A stretch of 49,998 nucleotides of DNA, taken from positions 1 to 49,998 of the forward strand of contig JAGOKN010000001.1 in assembly GCA_017994575.1 (NCBI GenBank), written 5' to 3'. This DNA is from Nitrosomonas sp. (lineage in GTDB: Bacteria > Pseudomonadota > Gammaproteobacteria > Burkholderiales > Nitrosomonadaceae). Made by a program: the position numbers and the translations under genes. Of this stretch, positions 1-7,976 are shown piece after piece (within the stretch, counting starts at the first letter, position 1; each line of letters opens with the position of its first letter). The notes under the pieces are model-generated. The model worked only from the letters and a program-made list of their open reading frames with translations, did not search any database and was not told the origin of the DNA.

Positions 1-194
1 AGCCGACACCCTCGATAATCTCCCCACCTGGCCTAACAGCCGGATCGATGAATTGCTGCCGTTCGCACCAGAGGCTATTGAAGCATTGTTGAAAGAATGT
101 GGGTAGGTGGTGGGGTTGGAGGGATACTCTCAAAAAATATTTGAGGATAATTGAGCGCACTAAAAGATGTTAGATGGTGCCGTTGGACGCTTAC
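1..194 (+). mobile_element. IS66-family element, right end
   Basis: The window opens inside an insertion sequence. The last 35 codons of an IS66-type transposase are followed by about 70 bases of untranslated DNA and then a terminal inverted repeat at 176-194, which read on the minus strand begins GTAAGCGTCCAACGG. IS66 elements typically begin GTAAGCG. The element therefore ends at 194, and the left part is outside the window. The target next to it starts ACAAGACT; IS66 elements usually duplicate 8 bp, which cannot be checked here. Confidence 0.7.
2..106 (+). CDS. IS66-type transposase, C-terminal fragment (partial)
   Basis: The reading frame is open from the first bases of the window and ends at TAG 104-106. 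The visible residues run ADTLDNLPTWPNSRIDELLP and then about 14 more. The pattern LPT.P.SR.DELLP is typical of the C-terminal tail of IS66 transposases, the DDE enzymes that move these elements. Only the tail is visible, so whether the full gene is intact cannot be told. The matching terminal repeat 70 bases downstream supports the assignment. Confidence 0.7.
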   Translation, partial: ADTLDNLPTWPNSRIDELLPFAPEAIEALLKECG

Positions 195-197
195 ACA

Positions 198-212
198 AGA
201 CTTCTGCACAAC
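198..212. repeat. Solo copy of an AGACYTCTGCAYAAC terminal-repeat motif
   Basis: AGACTTCTGCACAAC lies four bases past the IS66 end. It matches, with a few changes, the terminal inverted repeats of the two 110-bp miniature elements near 22.7 and 25.1 kb. No partner end is visible close by, so it looks like a remnant end of a related element that was itself hit by IS66. Confidence 0.4.
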
Positions 213-235
213 TGAGCAAGAGACTAAATATCTAA

Positions 236-1360
236 CTAATCAACGCAGGATGGATAGGATTGAGGGCAAGTCGAATCTAGGCCCCCAGATGGATCATTTA
301 CCAAACTAAGTCGACTTAAAATTTCCAATACTTTGGGAAAATCCTCAGGACTTCGTGCCCAAAAGATATAATTAGCTTTCAATCTATTCTGTGCAAAAGA
401 TAATAATTCAGGAATTGTAGGTCTTCGGCCGGTACTATCATGCCGAGTATTAACATAATTAGATGCCATTACTTGAGGAGCCAAAGGTACAATACCGGAG
501 AGTTTGGGATAGTAATGATAGATACCTTTAGGAACTGAGTCAGTGCCCTTTGAATGCAAACCAGAGTCATCCAGAAAAATATCAGGACTACTTAATCCTG
601 TACCCATCTCTTTAAGTTTGTATATAAATGACTCAAGAATGGAACGCGGGTAATTTACCTCTTGAATTGTCATAGTATTAGGAAATTGAGATCTCATCTG
701 CCGATGCACATCAAGTAAATTATTGTAAAACTGATCTATTTGAATACTCGATACTGGATCTATTGGCTGCCCCAGAGCGGTCTCTATCATGCCGATACCT
801 TCGAAATAGGGGTGAGAATTGTAGCGCTCTCCTAATGCACGAAATAAAGCACTTAATCGATCACGAACCTGGAGATTCCATAACTTAATGTTGTATCCCT
901 TGTGGATTTTTTTACCATAGGTACTAAACGCAAATTGTCCTCCCTCGTATTTAGTTGCTTTGAGGTAATCAGGTATAAGTCTCCAGGCAGGATTAAATGA
1001 CTTGGTCTGCACTTGGATGACAAGACGTTTACCTTGTGCAGCTAGCTCACCAAGCTGTCGATCAATAGAGGTAAAATCATATACACCTTCTGTTTTTTCC
1101 AGTTCGGCCCATAAGTACCTGACTTGGATACCACGCAGCACCGGAGTTTTCTTAAGCTCATTGTATATTTGCGTCATATACTTAGGGTTATCCTTACCAT
1201 AACCCATAATCGTATAGTAGTGCCCTGGATGCCACTTCACAGAATCTACTACTGGTGTACTTGCATCGCATGCATTACTCCAGAAGATTAGAATCATACT
1301 AACTGCACCAAGGAAGGAAAAATTAATTTCTAACTTTATAGCACTAGTAGTAATTTTCAT
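236..1360 (-). CDS. Secreted glycosidase-like TIM-barrel protein
   Basis: The protein has 374 residues. The N-terminus carries a basic start and a hydrophobic segment (about residues 13-30) ending near NACDAS, so it is probably exported to the periplasm or beyond. Residues 55-95 contain GIQVRYLWAELEKTEGVYDF followed by a segment on reading and using a cleared strand; the R..W..LE...G.Y.F pattern is typical of early strands of GH5/GH42-like TIM barrels. A later IGMIETALG segment could hold the acid/base Glu. No specific substrate can be named. The gene stands alone, with no close partner. The start is an ATG. The fold call is an inference from motif spacing; a non-catalytic relative is possible. 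Confidence 0.55.
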   Translation of the reverse strand: MKITTSAIKLEINFSFLGAVSMILIFWSNACDASTPVVDSVKWHPGHYYTIMGYGKDNPKYMTQIYNELKKTPVLRGIQVRYLWAELEKTEGVYDFTSIDRQLGELAAQGKRLVIQVQTKSFNPAWRLIPDYLKATKYEGGQFAFSTYGKKIHKGYNIKLWNLQVRDRLSALFRALGERYNSHPYFEGIGMIETALGQPIDPVSSIQIDQFYNNLLDVHRQMRSQFPNTMTIQEVNYPRSILESFIYKLKEMGTGLSSPDIFLDDSGLHSKGTDSVPKGIYHYYPKLSGIVPLAPQVMASNYVNTRHDSTGRRPTIPELLSFAQNRLKANYIFWARSPEDFPKVLEILSRLSLVNDPSGGLDSTCPQSYPSCVD

Positions 1361-1810
1361 ATAAGAATATTCAGTTTATACAGAAGCTAATCTATTCGAA
1401 ATAGTATTCAATTAACGTGTTCGTTAGCCAGTGTATCACTTACTGAGGATCAATTCAGCGCATCTTTAATGATATGGATTCCCATTGGGCTGGAATCAAG
1501 CAATCCGCTATCTGTACGCAAATTAATATCTTGAATTAGCTGTGATCAAACGACCGCGTTGTGATTGCCACGCTCTGTTTCACGGTTGTTCTTCGCTGAT
1601 CTATCTTGAATGCCATTCATACGTATGCGTCTAACGCTACCATCTTTTAATTTTCTATTATAGTGATTCAATGACTCACTCGGAAAATCCGCTCAATGCC
1701 TTCCGTGCCTATGCGCTTGCGAAAATGCACCAGCTCCGTGCTATGACAAGGCAACCTCTGCTGGAATTCTTTCATGCCGCAAAAAGCCTGGTAGATTCAG
1801 ATTCATTAAG
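1361..1810. other. Intergenic stretch with no supported gene
   Basis: About 450 bases lie between the secreted protein and nudB. A plus-strand frame opens at 1671 but runs mostly antisense to nudB and has no Shine-Dalgarno sequence. On the minus strand a short frame ending near 1453 reads like the tail of a gene (GLLDSSPMGIHIIKDALN, then stop), but upstream stops break it. It may be a decayed gene remnant; nothing else is recognisable. Confidence 0.4.
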
Positions 1811-2263
1811 TCACGATGACTCCGATCCCGTCAGCAGCGTAGGCAACATACGAATAGCCTCTGCATTACTTTCTGAAAATACTATATCGGCTGCTTGCTG
1901 CCATGGCAGCCACCGATATCCCAAATGTTCCTTAGCCGCCACGGTTACTGGCTTCAATTCCGGTAGGCACAATCCGAAAACATGCTCAGTATTATGTGTC
2001 ACTTCAGGCGCATAGCGCCATCGCCATTCTTGATAAATTTCATATTGATTTTGCACCCGCCAATCACTCAGTACGTAGCTTTCTGCATCCAAACCCGTTT
2101 CCTCAAACACTTCGCGGATTGCCGTCTGTCGGAGTATTTCTCCATGATTTTGACTACCTGTCACGGATTGCCAATAACCCGGATGATCAGCTCGCTCCAG
2201 CAGTAAAACCTGTAAATCCGTCGTATAAATGACAACCAGAACAGAAACCGGTACTTTGTACAT
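1811..2263 (-). CDS. nudB: Dihydroneopterin triphosphate diphosphatase (Nudix)
   Basis: The 150-residue protein has a full Nudix box at about residues 37-59: G-x5-E followed, seven residues on, by REVFEETGL. This is the metal-binding catalytic site of Nudix hydrolases. NudB removes pyrophosphate from dihydroneopterin triphosphate in the folate pathway. The size matches NudB (about 150 residues). It begins with ATG and lies 19 bases downstream of aspS on the same strand, an arrangement common in betaproteobacteria, which is the main reason for choosing NudB over other Nudix families. It is probably cotranscribed with aspS. Confidence 0.85.
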   Translation of the reverse strand: MYKVPVSVLVVIYTTDLQVLLLERADHPGYWQSVTGSQNHGEILRQTAIREVFEETGLDAESYVLSDWRVQNQYEIYQEWRWRYAPEVTHNTEHVFGLCLPELKPVTVAAKEHLGYRWLPWQQAADIVFSESNAEAIRMLPTLLTGSESS

Positions 2264-2282
2264 TAGAACAATTGATAATCGG

Positions 2283-4064
2283 TTAACCAGGCTTGATTTC
2301 AGTTTGGCGCAAGCGAATACTCAATTCTTTTAATTGTTTCTCATCTACCGTGCTGGGAGCGTGAGTGAGCAAGCACTGAGCACGCTGCGTTTTAGGGAAG
2401 GCAATTACGTCACGAATCGATTCTGAGCCTGTCATCATGGTCAGAATACGATCCAGACCAAATGCAATTCCACCATGAGGCGGTGCGCCATACTGCAAGG
2501 CCTCTAATAGAAAACCAAATTTCTCTTGGGCTTCCTGTTGCGAAATATTTAAAGCACTGAATACCTTGGATTGAATATCCTGGCGATGAATCCTCACCGA
2601 TCCGCCACCAATTTCGGAGCCATTCAGAACCATGTCATAGGCTTTGGAAATTGCATTGCCGGGATCTGTTTCCAGCAAATCTTCATGCCCATCGGCTGGA
2701 GAAGTAAACGGATGATGCAGGGCTTGCCAGCGATTTTCTTCTTCATCGCGCTCAAACATGGGGAAATCAACCACCCATAATGGCTTCCAGCCGGATTCTG
2801 CATGACCATGCTGATGACCAATTTTGATGCGTAACGCACCTAAGGATTCATTGACGATTTTAGCTTTGTCTGCGCCAAAGAATATCAAATCACCATCCTT
2901 TGCATTTGTTCGTGCAAGAATGGTGCTAATGATTTCCTCAGGTAGGAATTTAAGGATTGGTGATTGCAATCCTTCCAAACCACCAGCCAGGTTATTGACT
3001 TTGATATATGCCAAGCCTTTAGCGCCATAAATAGCCACAAAATTCGTATATTCATCAATCTCTTTGCGCGATAACTCTCCTCCTCTAGGTACGCATAAAG
3101 CGGCTACCCGACCATTCGATTTCTCGGCTGCTTCACGAAATACCTTGAAAGGCACTTCCTTCATGATGTCAGTCAGCTCAGTAAATTCCAGCGGAACGCG
3201 CAAATCGGGCTTATCAGAACCATACTTGAACATAGCATCCGCATAGGTCAAGCGAGGAAATGGATTGGGCAGATCTACGTTATTTACAGTCTTAAATAGA
3301 CCGCGGATCATCTCTTCCATCAATGACATAATTTCATCGGCGGACAGGAAAGAAGTTTCAATATCTATCTGAGTAAACTCTGGTTGTCTGTCAGCACGCA
3401 AATCTTCATCACGAAAACAACGTGTTATTTGATAGTAGCGATCAAACCCTGCTATCATCAAGAGTTGCTTGAATAATTGTGGAGATTGAGGCAGTGCAAA
3501 GAAATGACCTGCATTGACTCGCGAAGGCACCAGATAGTCGCGTGCGCCTTCAGGCGTCGACTTGGTCAACATCGGTGTTTCAATATCCAAAAATCCATGT
3601 TGGTCAAGGAACATGCGCACAGCCATTGCAACCTGATGCCGCAAACGCAGATTGGATTGCATCACTGGTCGACGCAAATCCAGGTAGCGATGTTCCAGTC
3701 GCACCACCTCGCTGATATTGTCATCGTCCATCAGGAAAGGTGGTGTCAATGAAGTATTTAATACCTCGATGCTAGCCACTAGAATCTCAATCTCGCCGCT
3801 GAACAAAGCCGCATTGATCGTGCCTTCAGGACGTTTTCTGACTTTACCGGTAATGGCCAACACAAACTCATTGCGTACTTTTTCTGCCGTCTGAAAGGTT
3901 TCCACATTATCAGGATCGCATACAATCTGAACCAGTCCTTCACGGTCACGCAAATCAATAAATATGACACCGCCATGATCCCTGCGCCGGTGTACCCAGC
4001 CACAAAGTGTCACTGTTTTATCAAGATATTCCGTATTAATGGCGCCACAGTAGTTTGTACGCAT
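2283..4064 (-). CDS. aspS: Aspartyl-tRNA synthetase
   Basis: This class II synthetase charges tRNA-Asp with aspartate in the cytoplasm. The N-terminal OB-fold anticodon-binding domain includes [20 protein letters not shown]. Motif 2 is visible as [16 protein letters not shown] and motif 3 as GIAFGLDRI near the C-terminus, with a bacterial GAD insertion between them. I place the start at the ATG giving MRTNYCG (593 residues), the usual family start, rather than a TTG four codons upstream. Whether it also misacylates tRNA-Asn (a non-discriminating enzyme) cannot be judged without checking for gatCAB and asnS elsewhere. It is followed closely by nudB. Confidence 0.97.
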   Translation of the reverse strand: MRTNYCGAINTEYLDKTVTLCGWVHRRRDHGGVIFIDLRDREGLVQIVCDPDNVETFQTAEKVRNEFVLAITGKVRKRPEGTINAALFSGEIEILVASIEVLNTSLTPPFLMDDDNISEVVRLEHRYLDLRRPVMQSNLRLRHQVAMAVRMFLDQHGFLDIETPMLTKSTPEGARDYLVPSRVNAGHFFALPQSPQLFKQLLMIAGFDRYYQITRCFRDEDLRADRQPEFTQIDIETSFLSADEIMSLMEEMIRGLFKTVNNVDLPNPFPRLTYADAMFKYGSDKPDLRVPLEFTELTDIMKEVPFKVFREAAEKSNGRVAALCVPRGGELSRKEIDEYTNFVAIYGAKGLAYIKVNNLAGGLEGLQSPILKFLPEEIISTILARTNAKDGDLIFFGADKAKIVNESLGALRIKIGHQHGHAESGWKPLWVVDFPMFERDEEENRWQALHHPFTSPADGHEDLLETDPGNAISKAYDMVLNGSEIGGGSVRIHRQDIQSKVFSALNISQQEAQEKFGFLLEALQYGAPPHGGIAFGLDRILTMMTGSESIRDVIAFPKTQRAQCLLTHAPSTVDEKQLKELSIRLRQTEIKPG

Positions 4065-4130
4065 AGTTCTGTTCAATAGTTTGAGTGGTGAAGGTTATGA
4101 TTTTATGTGTTGATCACGAAGATCGGAACT

Positions 4131-4160
4131 GAGTGATAGCCATTTGTTAGATGGCTACTC
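4131..4160 (-). terminator. Stem-loop between fmdB and aspS
   Basis: TAGCCAT (4137-4143) pairs with ATGGCTA (4151-4157) around a 7-base loop, and the flanking GAG/CTC can extend the stem past a bulge. There is no clear T run, so it may be a weak terminator or processing hairpin between fmdB and aspS. Confidence 0.3.
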
Positions 4161-4204
4161 ATATCACGACTAAGGGGCGATCTCATCGCATATTCGTTAC
4201 TTCA

Positions 4205-4519
4205 TTAATCTGCCGCAGGCGTCGAAGTACTTTCTTTGCTGGCGACCGCGACCGCATCTGCAGCAACCGGTGTAGCTGATGTACTATCTGTTGTACTATC
4301 TGTTGCGGTCGATTTGGTATCAGTCTGTTTTGCTTTGTTATTCCTAAAGTCAGTCACATACCAACCGCTGCCTTTTAATTGAAATCCTGCAGCAGATATC
4401 AGCTTTGTATAATTACTACTCCCGCAAACCGGACAAGCCGCAATGGGTACATCACTAATCTTTTGCAAGTGTTCTTTCTCGGCACCACATGAATTGCAAA
4501 GATATTCATAAATAGGCAT
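4205..4519 (-). CDS. FmdB-family zinc-ribbon protein
   Basis: A 104-residue protein starting MPIYEYLCNSCG. Four cysteines in two CxxC knuckles (C8, C11, C29, C32) form the FmdB/CxxC_CXXC_SSSS regulatory-protein zinc ribbon, and the tail is rich in Thr, Ser and Ala with low complexity, as usual in the family. The molecular role of the family is poorly defined. I use the ATG at 4519: GGAGG sits five bases before it, whereas the in-frame TTG five codons upstream has no such site. It lies upstream of aspS-nudB on the same strand, a conserved betaproteobacterial neighbourhood. Confidence 0.88.
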   Translation of the reverse strand: MPIYEYLCNSCGAEKEHLQKISDVPIAACPVCGSSNYTKLISAAGFQLKGSGWYVTDFRNNKAKQTDTKSTATDSTTDSTSATPVAADAVAVASKESTSTPAAD

Positions 4520-4946
4520 AGAGGCCTCCAACAATCCAATAGGAGAAATCGCGAATTATACCTTAACCAAGCTCGGTTTAAGCATTTAATACGACCTTTC
4601 GATGGAGGATTGTGTTCTAGGCGCTACTATGAATAGTGATTATTCTCAAAACGAATTCAGAATATGACTGATGCCGCTCAAGCATTTTATTCCCAGAAAG
4701 TTTCTTATCGGTGATCAGTTTGAATAATTCTCAATAGAGAATTATTCACTAACAAAAGACCTCTGCACAACCGCGAGAATTTAGCTGTAGTGACAGAGAA
4801 ATATTTCCAAATGACGCTGATTGCACGTCATTTTGGTAGAAAGTGAAATTTTTCTCTTTTTTTTAGGGAGTTCCCCCCTTTATGGGCATAAAGATTGGGG
4901 GCAGATCACAAAGATTTATGGCTAATGAATTCCTCCATCAAAATAG
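4520..4946. other. Intergenic stretch between fmdB and the higBA module
   Basis: About 430 bases without a supported gene. It holds a solo terminal-repeat motif at 4757-4771 and, from there on, a T- and C-rich tract (around 4850-4880) that looks like the debris of an element end or a terminator. The boundary of the accessory region to the right is probably here. Confidence 0.4.
4757..4771. repeat. Solo copy of an AGACCTCTGCACAAC terminal-repeat motif
   Basis: The motif matches the ends of the 110-bp miniature elements at 22.7 and 25.1 kb apart from C for T near its end. No partner inverted copy is seen within a few hundred bases. It is likely the surviving end of a related transposable element. 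Confidence 0.4.
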
Positions 4947-4953
4947 TTGCCAA

Positions 4954-4970
4954 AGTCCCATAATGGGACT
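4954..4970. promoter_or_regulatory. Palindromic operator candidate of higBA
   Basis: AGTCCCA-TAA-TGGGACT is a perfect 7-base inverted repeat around a 3-base centre, ending 12 bases before the ATG of the toxin gene. HigA-type antitoxins repress their own operons through palindromes at this position, so this is the natural candidate. It overlaps the region where the promoter or ribosome-binding site should be. Confidence 0.55.
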
Positions 4971-4982
4971 AAACTTTCACTC

Positions 4983-5285
4983 ATGAGAATCATCGCTCTA
5001 TCGACTTTGAAAACATTCTGGAAAAATAATCCATCTTATGCCGATGCAATTCAACCTACGTTAGCCTGGTATAGACATGCTTTAAAGGCTGAGTGGGCAT
5101 CCACTGCGGAGGTAAAAGCAGACTTCAAAAATGCCAGCATCCTCAAAGACGGCAGAGTCGTATTCAATATTGCCGGTAATAAATACCGGCTGGTGGTCTG
5201 GATTAACTATGCTTATAACGTAGTGTATATCCGTTTCATAGGCACCCATGCCCAATATGATCAAATTGATGCACAAACTATTTAA
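4983..5285 (+). CDS. higB: HigB-family mRNA interferase toxin
   Basis: The 100-residue protein begins MRIIALSTLKTFW and contains YADAIQPTLAWYRHALKAEW, NASILKDGRVVFNIAGNKYRL and YIRFIGTHAQYDQID. These are the conserved blocks of the HigB toxin family (RelE superfamily), ribosome-dependent endonucleases that cleave mRNA. The final GTHxxYDxID is diagnostic. I chose the ATG at 4983; an in-frame TTG upstream would place the palindrome inside the coding region. The antitoxin gene follows 18 bases downstream, in the usual toxin-first order of hig modules. Intact as far as can be seen. Confidence 0.9.
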   Translation: MRIIALSTLKTFWKNNPSYADAIQPTLAWYRHALKAEWASTAEVKADFKNASILKDGRVVFNIAGNKYRLVVWINYAYNVVYIRFIGTHAQYDQIDAQTI

Positions 5286-5303
5286 TTCTGGAAACAACTG
5301 ATT

Positions 5304-5678
5304 ATGGACATCAAACCAATCAAAACTGACACCGATTACCGCGCGGCATTAAAGGAAGTTGAAACACTAATGATAGCTGAACTCAACACGCAAGAAGGTG
5401 AAAAACTGGATGTTCTGGTAACACTGATCGAGGCTTACGAGCATAAACACTTCCCGCTTGACCTACCCGATCCTGTTGAAGCCATTAAATTTGAAATGGA
5501 GCAGAAAGGCCTAACAGTAAAAGACCTGGAACCGATGATTGGAAAAAGTAACCGCGTATACGAAGTATTAAACCGCAAACGTTCTCTGTCACTTAAAATG
5601 ATTTGGAAACTACACCAAGAGCTTGGTATTCCTGCTGAGTCTTTGATTAAACAATCCACTCAGACAAATAACGTTTAA
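5304..5678 (+). CDS. higA: HigA-family antitoxin with HTH domain
   Basis: The 124-residue protein has an N-terminal helical region (KPIKTDTDYRAALKEVETLM) typical of the COG5499 HigA type, which binds the toxin. A C-terminal XRE-like helix-turn-helix (about residues 65-115) contains LTVKDLEPMIGKSNRVYEVL and NRKRSLSLKMIWKLHQELGI. It neutralises HigB and represses the operon, probably through the palindrome at 4954-4970. It is directly downstream of higB. The module is surrounded by transposon debris, which fits acquisition by transfer. Confidence 0.9.
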   Translation: MDIKPIKTDTDYRAALKEVETLMIAELNTQEGEKLDVLVTLIEAYEHKHFPLDLPDPVEAIKFEMEQKGLTVKDLEPMIGKSNRVYEVLNRKRSLSLKMIWKLHQELGIPAESLIKQSTQTNNV

Positions 5679-5752
5679 AAAACATTTGCTAATATCAATC
5701 AACTCTATCCCTCATGATTACTCCTTTCCACTTGATAAAAAATGATAATTCT

Positions 5753-5953
5753 TTATTCTGGACCTGACACCGATTTACACACTGGAATCTCTAATTCCAC
5801 AATCTCTATATCGTAGTCATACCCTATCTTGCCAATAATGCCTTTTAACTCACTTCTATATGGCTCCATAAATACTTTATGACAATATTTCGGAATCCAT
5901 ACAAAGTGATACATCAATCTGAATACATGATGACTATTTCTCTGCAGTTCCAT
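5753..5953 (-). pseudogene. IS200/IS605-type transposase TnpA, truncated
   Basis: From the internal ATG at 5953 the protein reads MELQRNSHHVFRLMYHFVWI and then PKYCHKVF, followed by a region ending IEIVELEIPV. This is the N-terminal third of IS200-type HUH transposases, which move single-stranded DNA. The essential HUH motif (normally just after this point, in PDHVH) is lost: the frame runs into unrelated residues and stops after 66 codons. So it is a dead remnant. Its start lies 16 bases from the divergently oriented orphan gene. Confidence 0.75.
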
Positions 5954-5969
5954 AAGCGATGCGGTTAAA

Positions 5970-6521
5970 ATGGACATCACAGAACAATTTTGTAAAATAG
6001 TTCGACAACGTTCGAAAGAAAACAAACAAGCGATTGGTTTACTTTCAAGAACTGGGCTGACTGGACAAGTTATGTCAGTTTTAAGACAAGAACTCGACTC
6101 AATGATAAGAGTAATTTTCCTGTTAAGCCAAACAATTGACGAACGTGAGCATTTAATAAACCTGACCTTGACTGGAAAGAAATGGAAACTTAGAAGTAAC
6201 GCTAATGTCACAGATAAACAAATGGTTGAATTCGCCGACACACTCAACGGTTGGACAGAATCGGTTTACAAATTTGGTTGTGCATTTATTCACCTTTCTT
6301 CATTTCATGACTATATTTTCAACGACCCATTTGAAAATTTGGGACAAGATGAAATTGATTCAATCAAAATACACTTGAATAATTACCACGGTTTTCCGCT
6401 GACAACTGAATTGACAATGCAATCCATTTCATTTTATTTGCCAATGGTTTTCGACAAAATAGAAGGGAACTTAGAATGTTACATTCAAAACTTAGAACAA
6501 CGACAAACAACATTAATTTAA
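5970..6521 (+). CDS. Hypothetical protein, AT-rich orphan
   Basis: A 183-residue protein beginning MDITEQFCKIVRQRSKENKQ. I do not recognise a family. It is acidic overall and mostly helical in appearance, with no signal peptide and no membrane segment; a mid-protein stretch reads FGCAFIHLSSFHDY. The base composition is clearly more AT-rich than the genes on the right. It sits between a cut IS200 gene and the GC-rich island, downstream of a toxin-antitoxin pair, so it is probably horizontally acquired. No good Shine-Dalgarno sequence precedes the ATG. A defence- or host-takeover-linked role is possible only by position. Confidence 0.6.
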   Translation: MDITEQFCKIVRQRSKENKQAIGLLSRTGLTGQVMSVLRQELDSMIRVIFLLSQTIDEREHLINLTLTGKKWKLRSNANVTDKQMVEFADTLNGWTESVYKFGCAFIHLSSFHDYIFNDPFENLGQDEIDSIKIHLNNYHGFPLTTELTMQSISFYLPMVFDKIEGNLECYIQNLEQRQTTLI

Positions 6522-6784
6522 AGGGTATAGGAAAAATAAACCACCTTTTCCATAAGTTTTGAATGTATTGAAAGCTGGTTCAATTGTCAAACACGGTGAT
6601 AATCGATTGAAAAACGACTGTATTCCAGTTCAGTTAGCACAAAAAAGTCAAAGATTTTGGCGCTTCAAGCGAAAGACGCCCAGGGGTAAAGGTCAGCCCA
6701 GTGATGAAGAGGATTGAAGAGGATTGAAAGGAGCGAGCACGGGATCAGGTTGGCTCGAAAGGATCAAAGATTTGTGCAGGTACT
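6522..6784. other. Intergenic junction between AT-rich and GC-rich blocks
   Basis: No gene is supported. The left half is AT-rich, and from about 6650 the composition rises sharply. A short tandem duplication, GAAGAGGATTGAAGAGGATTG, occurs near 6706-6727. This is the left border of the GC-rich island. Confidence 0.4.
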
Positions 6785-7030
6785 CTAGATGCGCACGGAA
6801 GCCGGAGAAGGCGGCACATCGTCATTCGTATCGGATGCATTACTTTTGTTTTTCTTGCTGCCAGAAATAATCTCAGCGCGCAATTTGGTGTTCGGCGCAA
6901 GCACACCATGAAAACGAATGAGGTTGAGCCTTGGCCGAGGAACCAGCGCAGCCAGCCGTTGCATGAATTCCAGTGGCGACATGATGATGTGGGTCGTGCC
7001 ATCCCGATAAGGCGTCTTCAACTTTAATCT
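6785..7030 (-). pseudogene. IS91-family transposase, C-terminal fragment
   Basis: The minus-strand frame contains LKTPYRDGTTHIIMSPLEFM, QRLAALVPRPRLNLIRFHGV and LAPNTKLRAEI. This is the conserved C-terminal block of IS91-type (Y2 HUH) transposases. Everything upstream of about 7030, including the catalytic tyrosines and the HUH motif, is missing and replaced by DNA that reads as a LysR gene on the other strand. The stop is at 6785. IS91-like elements mobilise adjacent DNA by rolling-circle transposition, which could explain the island's foreign content. Confidence 0.7.
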
Positions 7031-7315
7031 CAGGTCGCCTTGCGCGTGCCCCACTTCGTCACCCTGGGGCATCTGTTGGCCGGGAGCGATCTGGTGGCCG
7101 CGGTGCCTGAACGTCTGGCCCAGGCCTTGGTGCAGCCCTTCGGCCTGCGCGCGCTGCTCCTGTCGGTGGCATTGCCGGCCACGCCCATTCACATGTACTG
7201 ACACGGCTGCATGTACCGGGATGCGGGCCGCCGCTGGTTGCGCAATGCGGTAATGGAACTGTTCGCCGGCCCGGCGCCATCGCCCGCGCAACCCGCCGGT
7301 TCAGCAGGGCTGTGA
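7031..7315 (+). pseudogene. LysR-family regulator, C-terminal fragment with internal stop
   Basis: Translating the plus strand from 7031 gives QVALRVPHFVTLGHLLAGSD, LVAAVPERLAQALVQPFGLR and, later, DAGRRWLRNAVMELFAGPAP. This is the effector-binding C-terminal part of a LysR-type transcriptional regulator. Where the family has a Trp (Y-W-H), there is an in-frame TGA at about 7198-7200. The DNA-binding domain is lost at the IS91 junction. It converges on the VOC gene and overlaps its stop by 15 bases, so it probably once regulated that locus. Confidence 0.65.
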
Positions 7316-7693
7316 AATTTCGATCAGATTCAGGTCCGGATCGCGTACGTACACCGAGCGAATCTTGCCCGTGGCGCCGGTGCGCAGCACCGGGCCTTCG
7401 ATGATCGGCCAGGCTGCCGTGTTCAGGCGCGTAATCACCTCTTCCAGCGGCAGGCTGGCGATGAAGCACAAATCGAGCGCGCCGGGCACGGGCAGGTGCG
7501 CCTTGGGTTCGAATTCCCGGCCGCGCACATGCAGGTTGATCTTCTGGTTTCCGAAGGTGAAGGCCAGGCGCTCGACGGGTGGCGTGCCACCGATGAAGCG
7601 GTCCAGCCGCATGCCCAGCACGCGGGTGTAGAAATCGATGCAGGCCTCGGCGTCGTGCGTGGTCAGCACCAGGTGGTCAAGGTGATCGATCAT
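7301..7693 (-). CDS. VOC-family (glyoxalase/dioxygenase fold) protein
   Basis: The 130-residue protein starts MIDHLDHLVLTTHDAEACID and has one complete vicinal-oxygen-chelate unit. Candidate metal ligands are H7 (LDHLVL), H55 (KINLHV) and E125 (LNLIEIS), the usual H/H/E set. It resembles the glyoxalase-domain-containing protein 5 type. The substrate is unknown. It is clearly GC-rich compared with the chromosome around the island. The ATG overlaps the stop of an upstream gene tail (ATGA), so it was once the second gene of an operon whose first gene is now cut by an IS3 remnant. Confidence 0.8.
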   Translation of the reverse strand: MIDHLDHLVLTTHDAEACIDFYTRVLGMRLDRFIGGTPPVERLAFTFGNQKINLHVRGREFEPKAHLPVPGALDLCFIASLPLEEVITRLNTAAWPIIEGPVLRTGATGKIRSVYVRDPDLNLIEISQPC

Positions 7694-7757
7694 TGCCCGT
7701 GTCCTGTGGAGCGGCTGGTTTCCCGTACCACCAGTTCGGTGGAAATTGCATCGGAGT
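7690..7757 (-). pseudogene. C-terminal remnant of an upstream gene, perhaps a LacI-type regulator
   Basis: Reading into the VOC start, the minus strand encodes SDAISTELVVRETSRSTGHG and then Q and a stop that overlaps the VOC ATG. The TELVVRE.S ending is common at the C-terminus of LacI-family regulators. The rest of the gene is gone, replaced by the IS3 remnant. The family call rests on very few residues. Confidence 0.35.
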
Positions 7758-7976
7758 CACCTTCTCGCTAGTGCTTGTTTCTGCCTTTCCGGCACTTTGA
7801 TCTTTGGAAAATATTTCTGCTGCTTGTTCAATTAATTGTCGCTTCCAGCTGTTGATTTGCGTTGGATGTAAACCGTGACGCGCTGCCAACTCCGGTACCG
7901 TTTCCTCTCCACGTATCGCAGCCAACACTACTTTTGCCTTGAATTCACTTGAATATTGCTTGCGTTTTTTACTCAT
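7758..7976 (-). pseudogene. IS3-family transposase OrfA, truncated
   Basis: MSKKRKQYSSEFKAKVVLAA is followed by IRGEETVPELAARHGLHPTQ and INSWKRQLIEQAAEIF, the helix-turn-helix DNA-binding part of IS3-type OrfA (Tnp_1 family). After about 70 residues the sequence leaves the family and runs on into a neighbouring gene tail and the VOC start region in the same frame. With no OrfB and no DDE domain it cannot transpose by itself. AGGAGCAATGAG gives an obvious ribosome-binding site. Confidence 0.8.

Noticed and set aside
1671..2015. Plus-strand frame of 114 codons
   Set aside because: Most of it is antisense to nudB, which has a complete Nudix motif; the frame has no ribosome-binding site or family pattern.
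7059..7469. GC-rich minus-strand frames overlapping the LysR fragment and VOC gene
   Set aside because: High GC leaves few stops in any frame; residues are low-complexity Arg/Ala/Pro and do not match a family, whereas the other strand reads as LysR.
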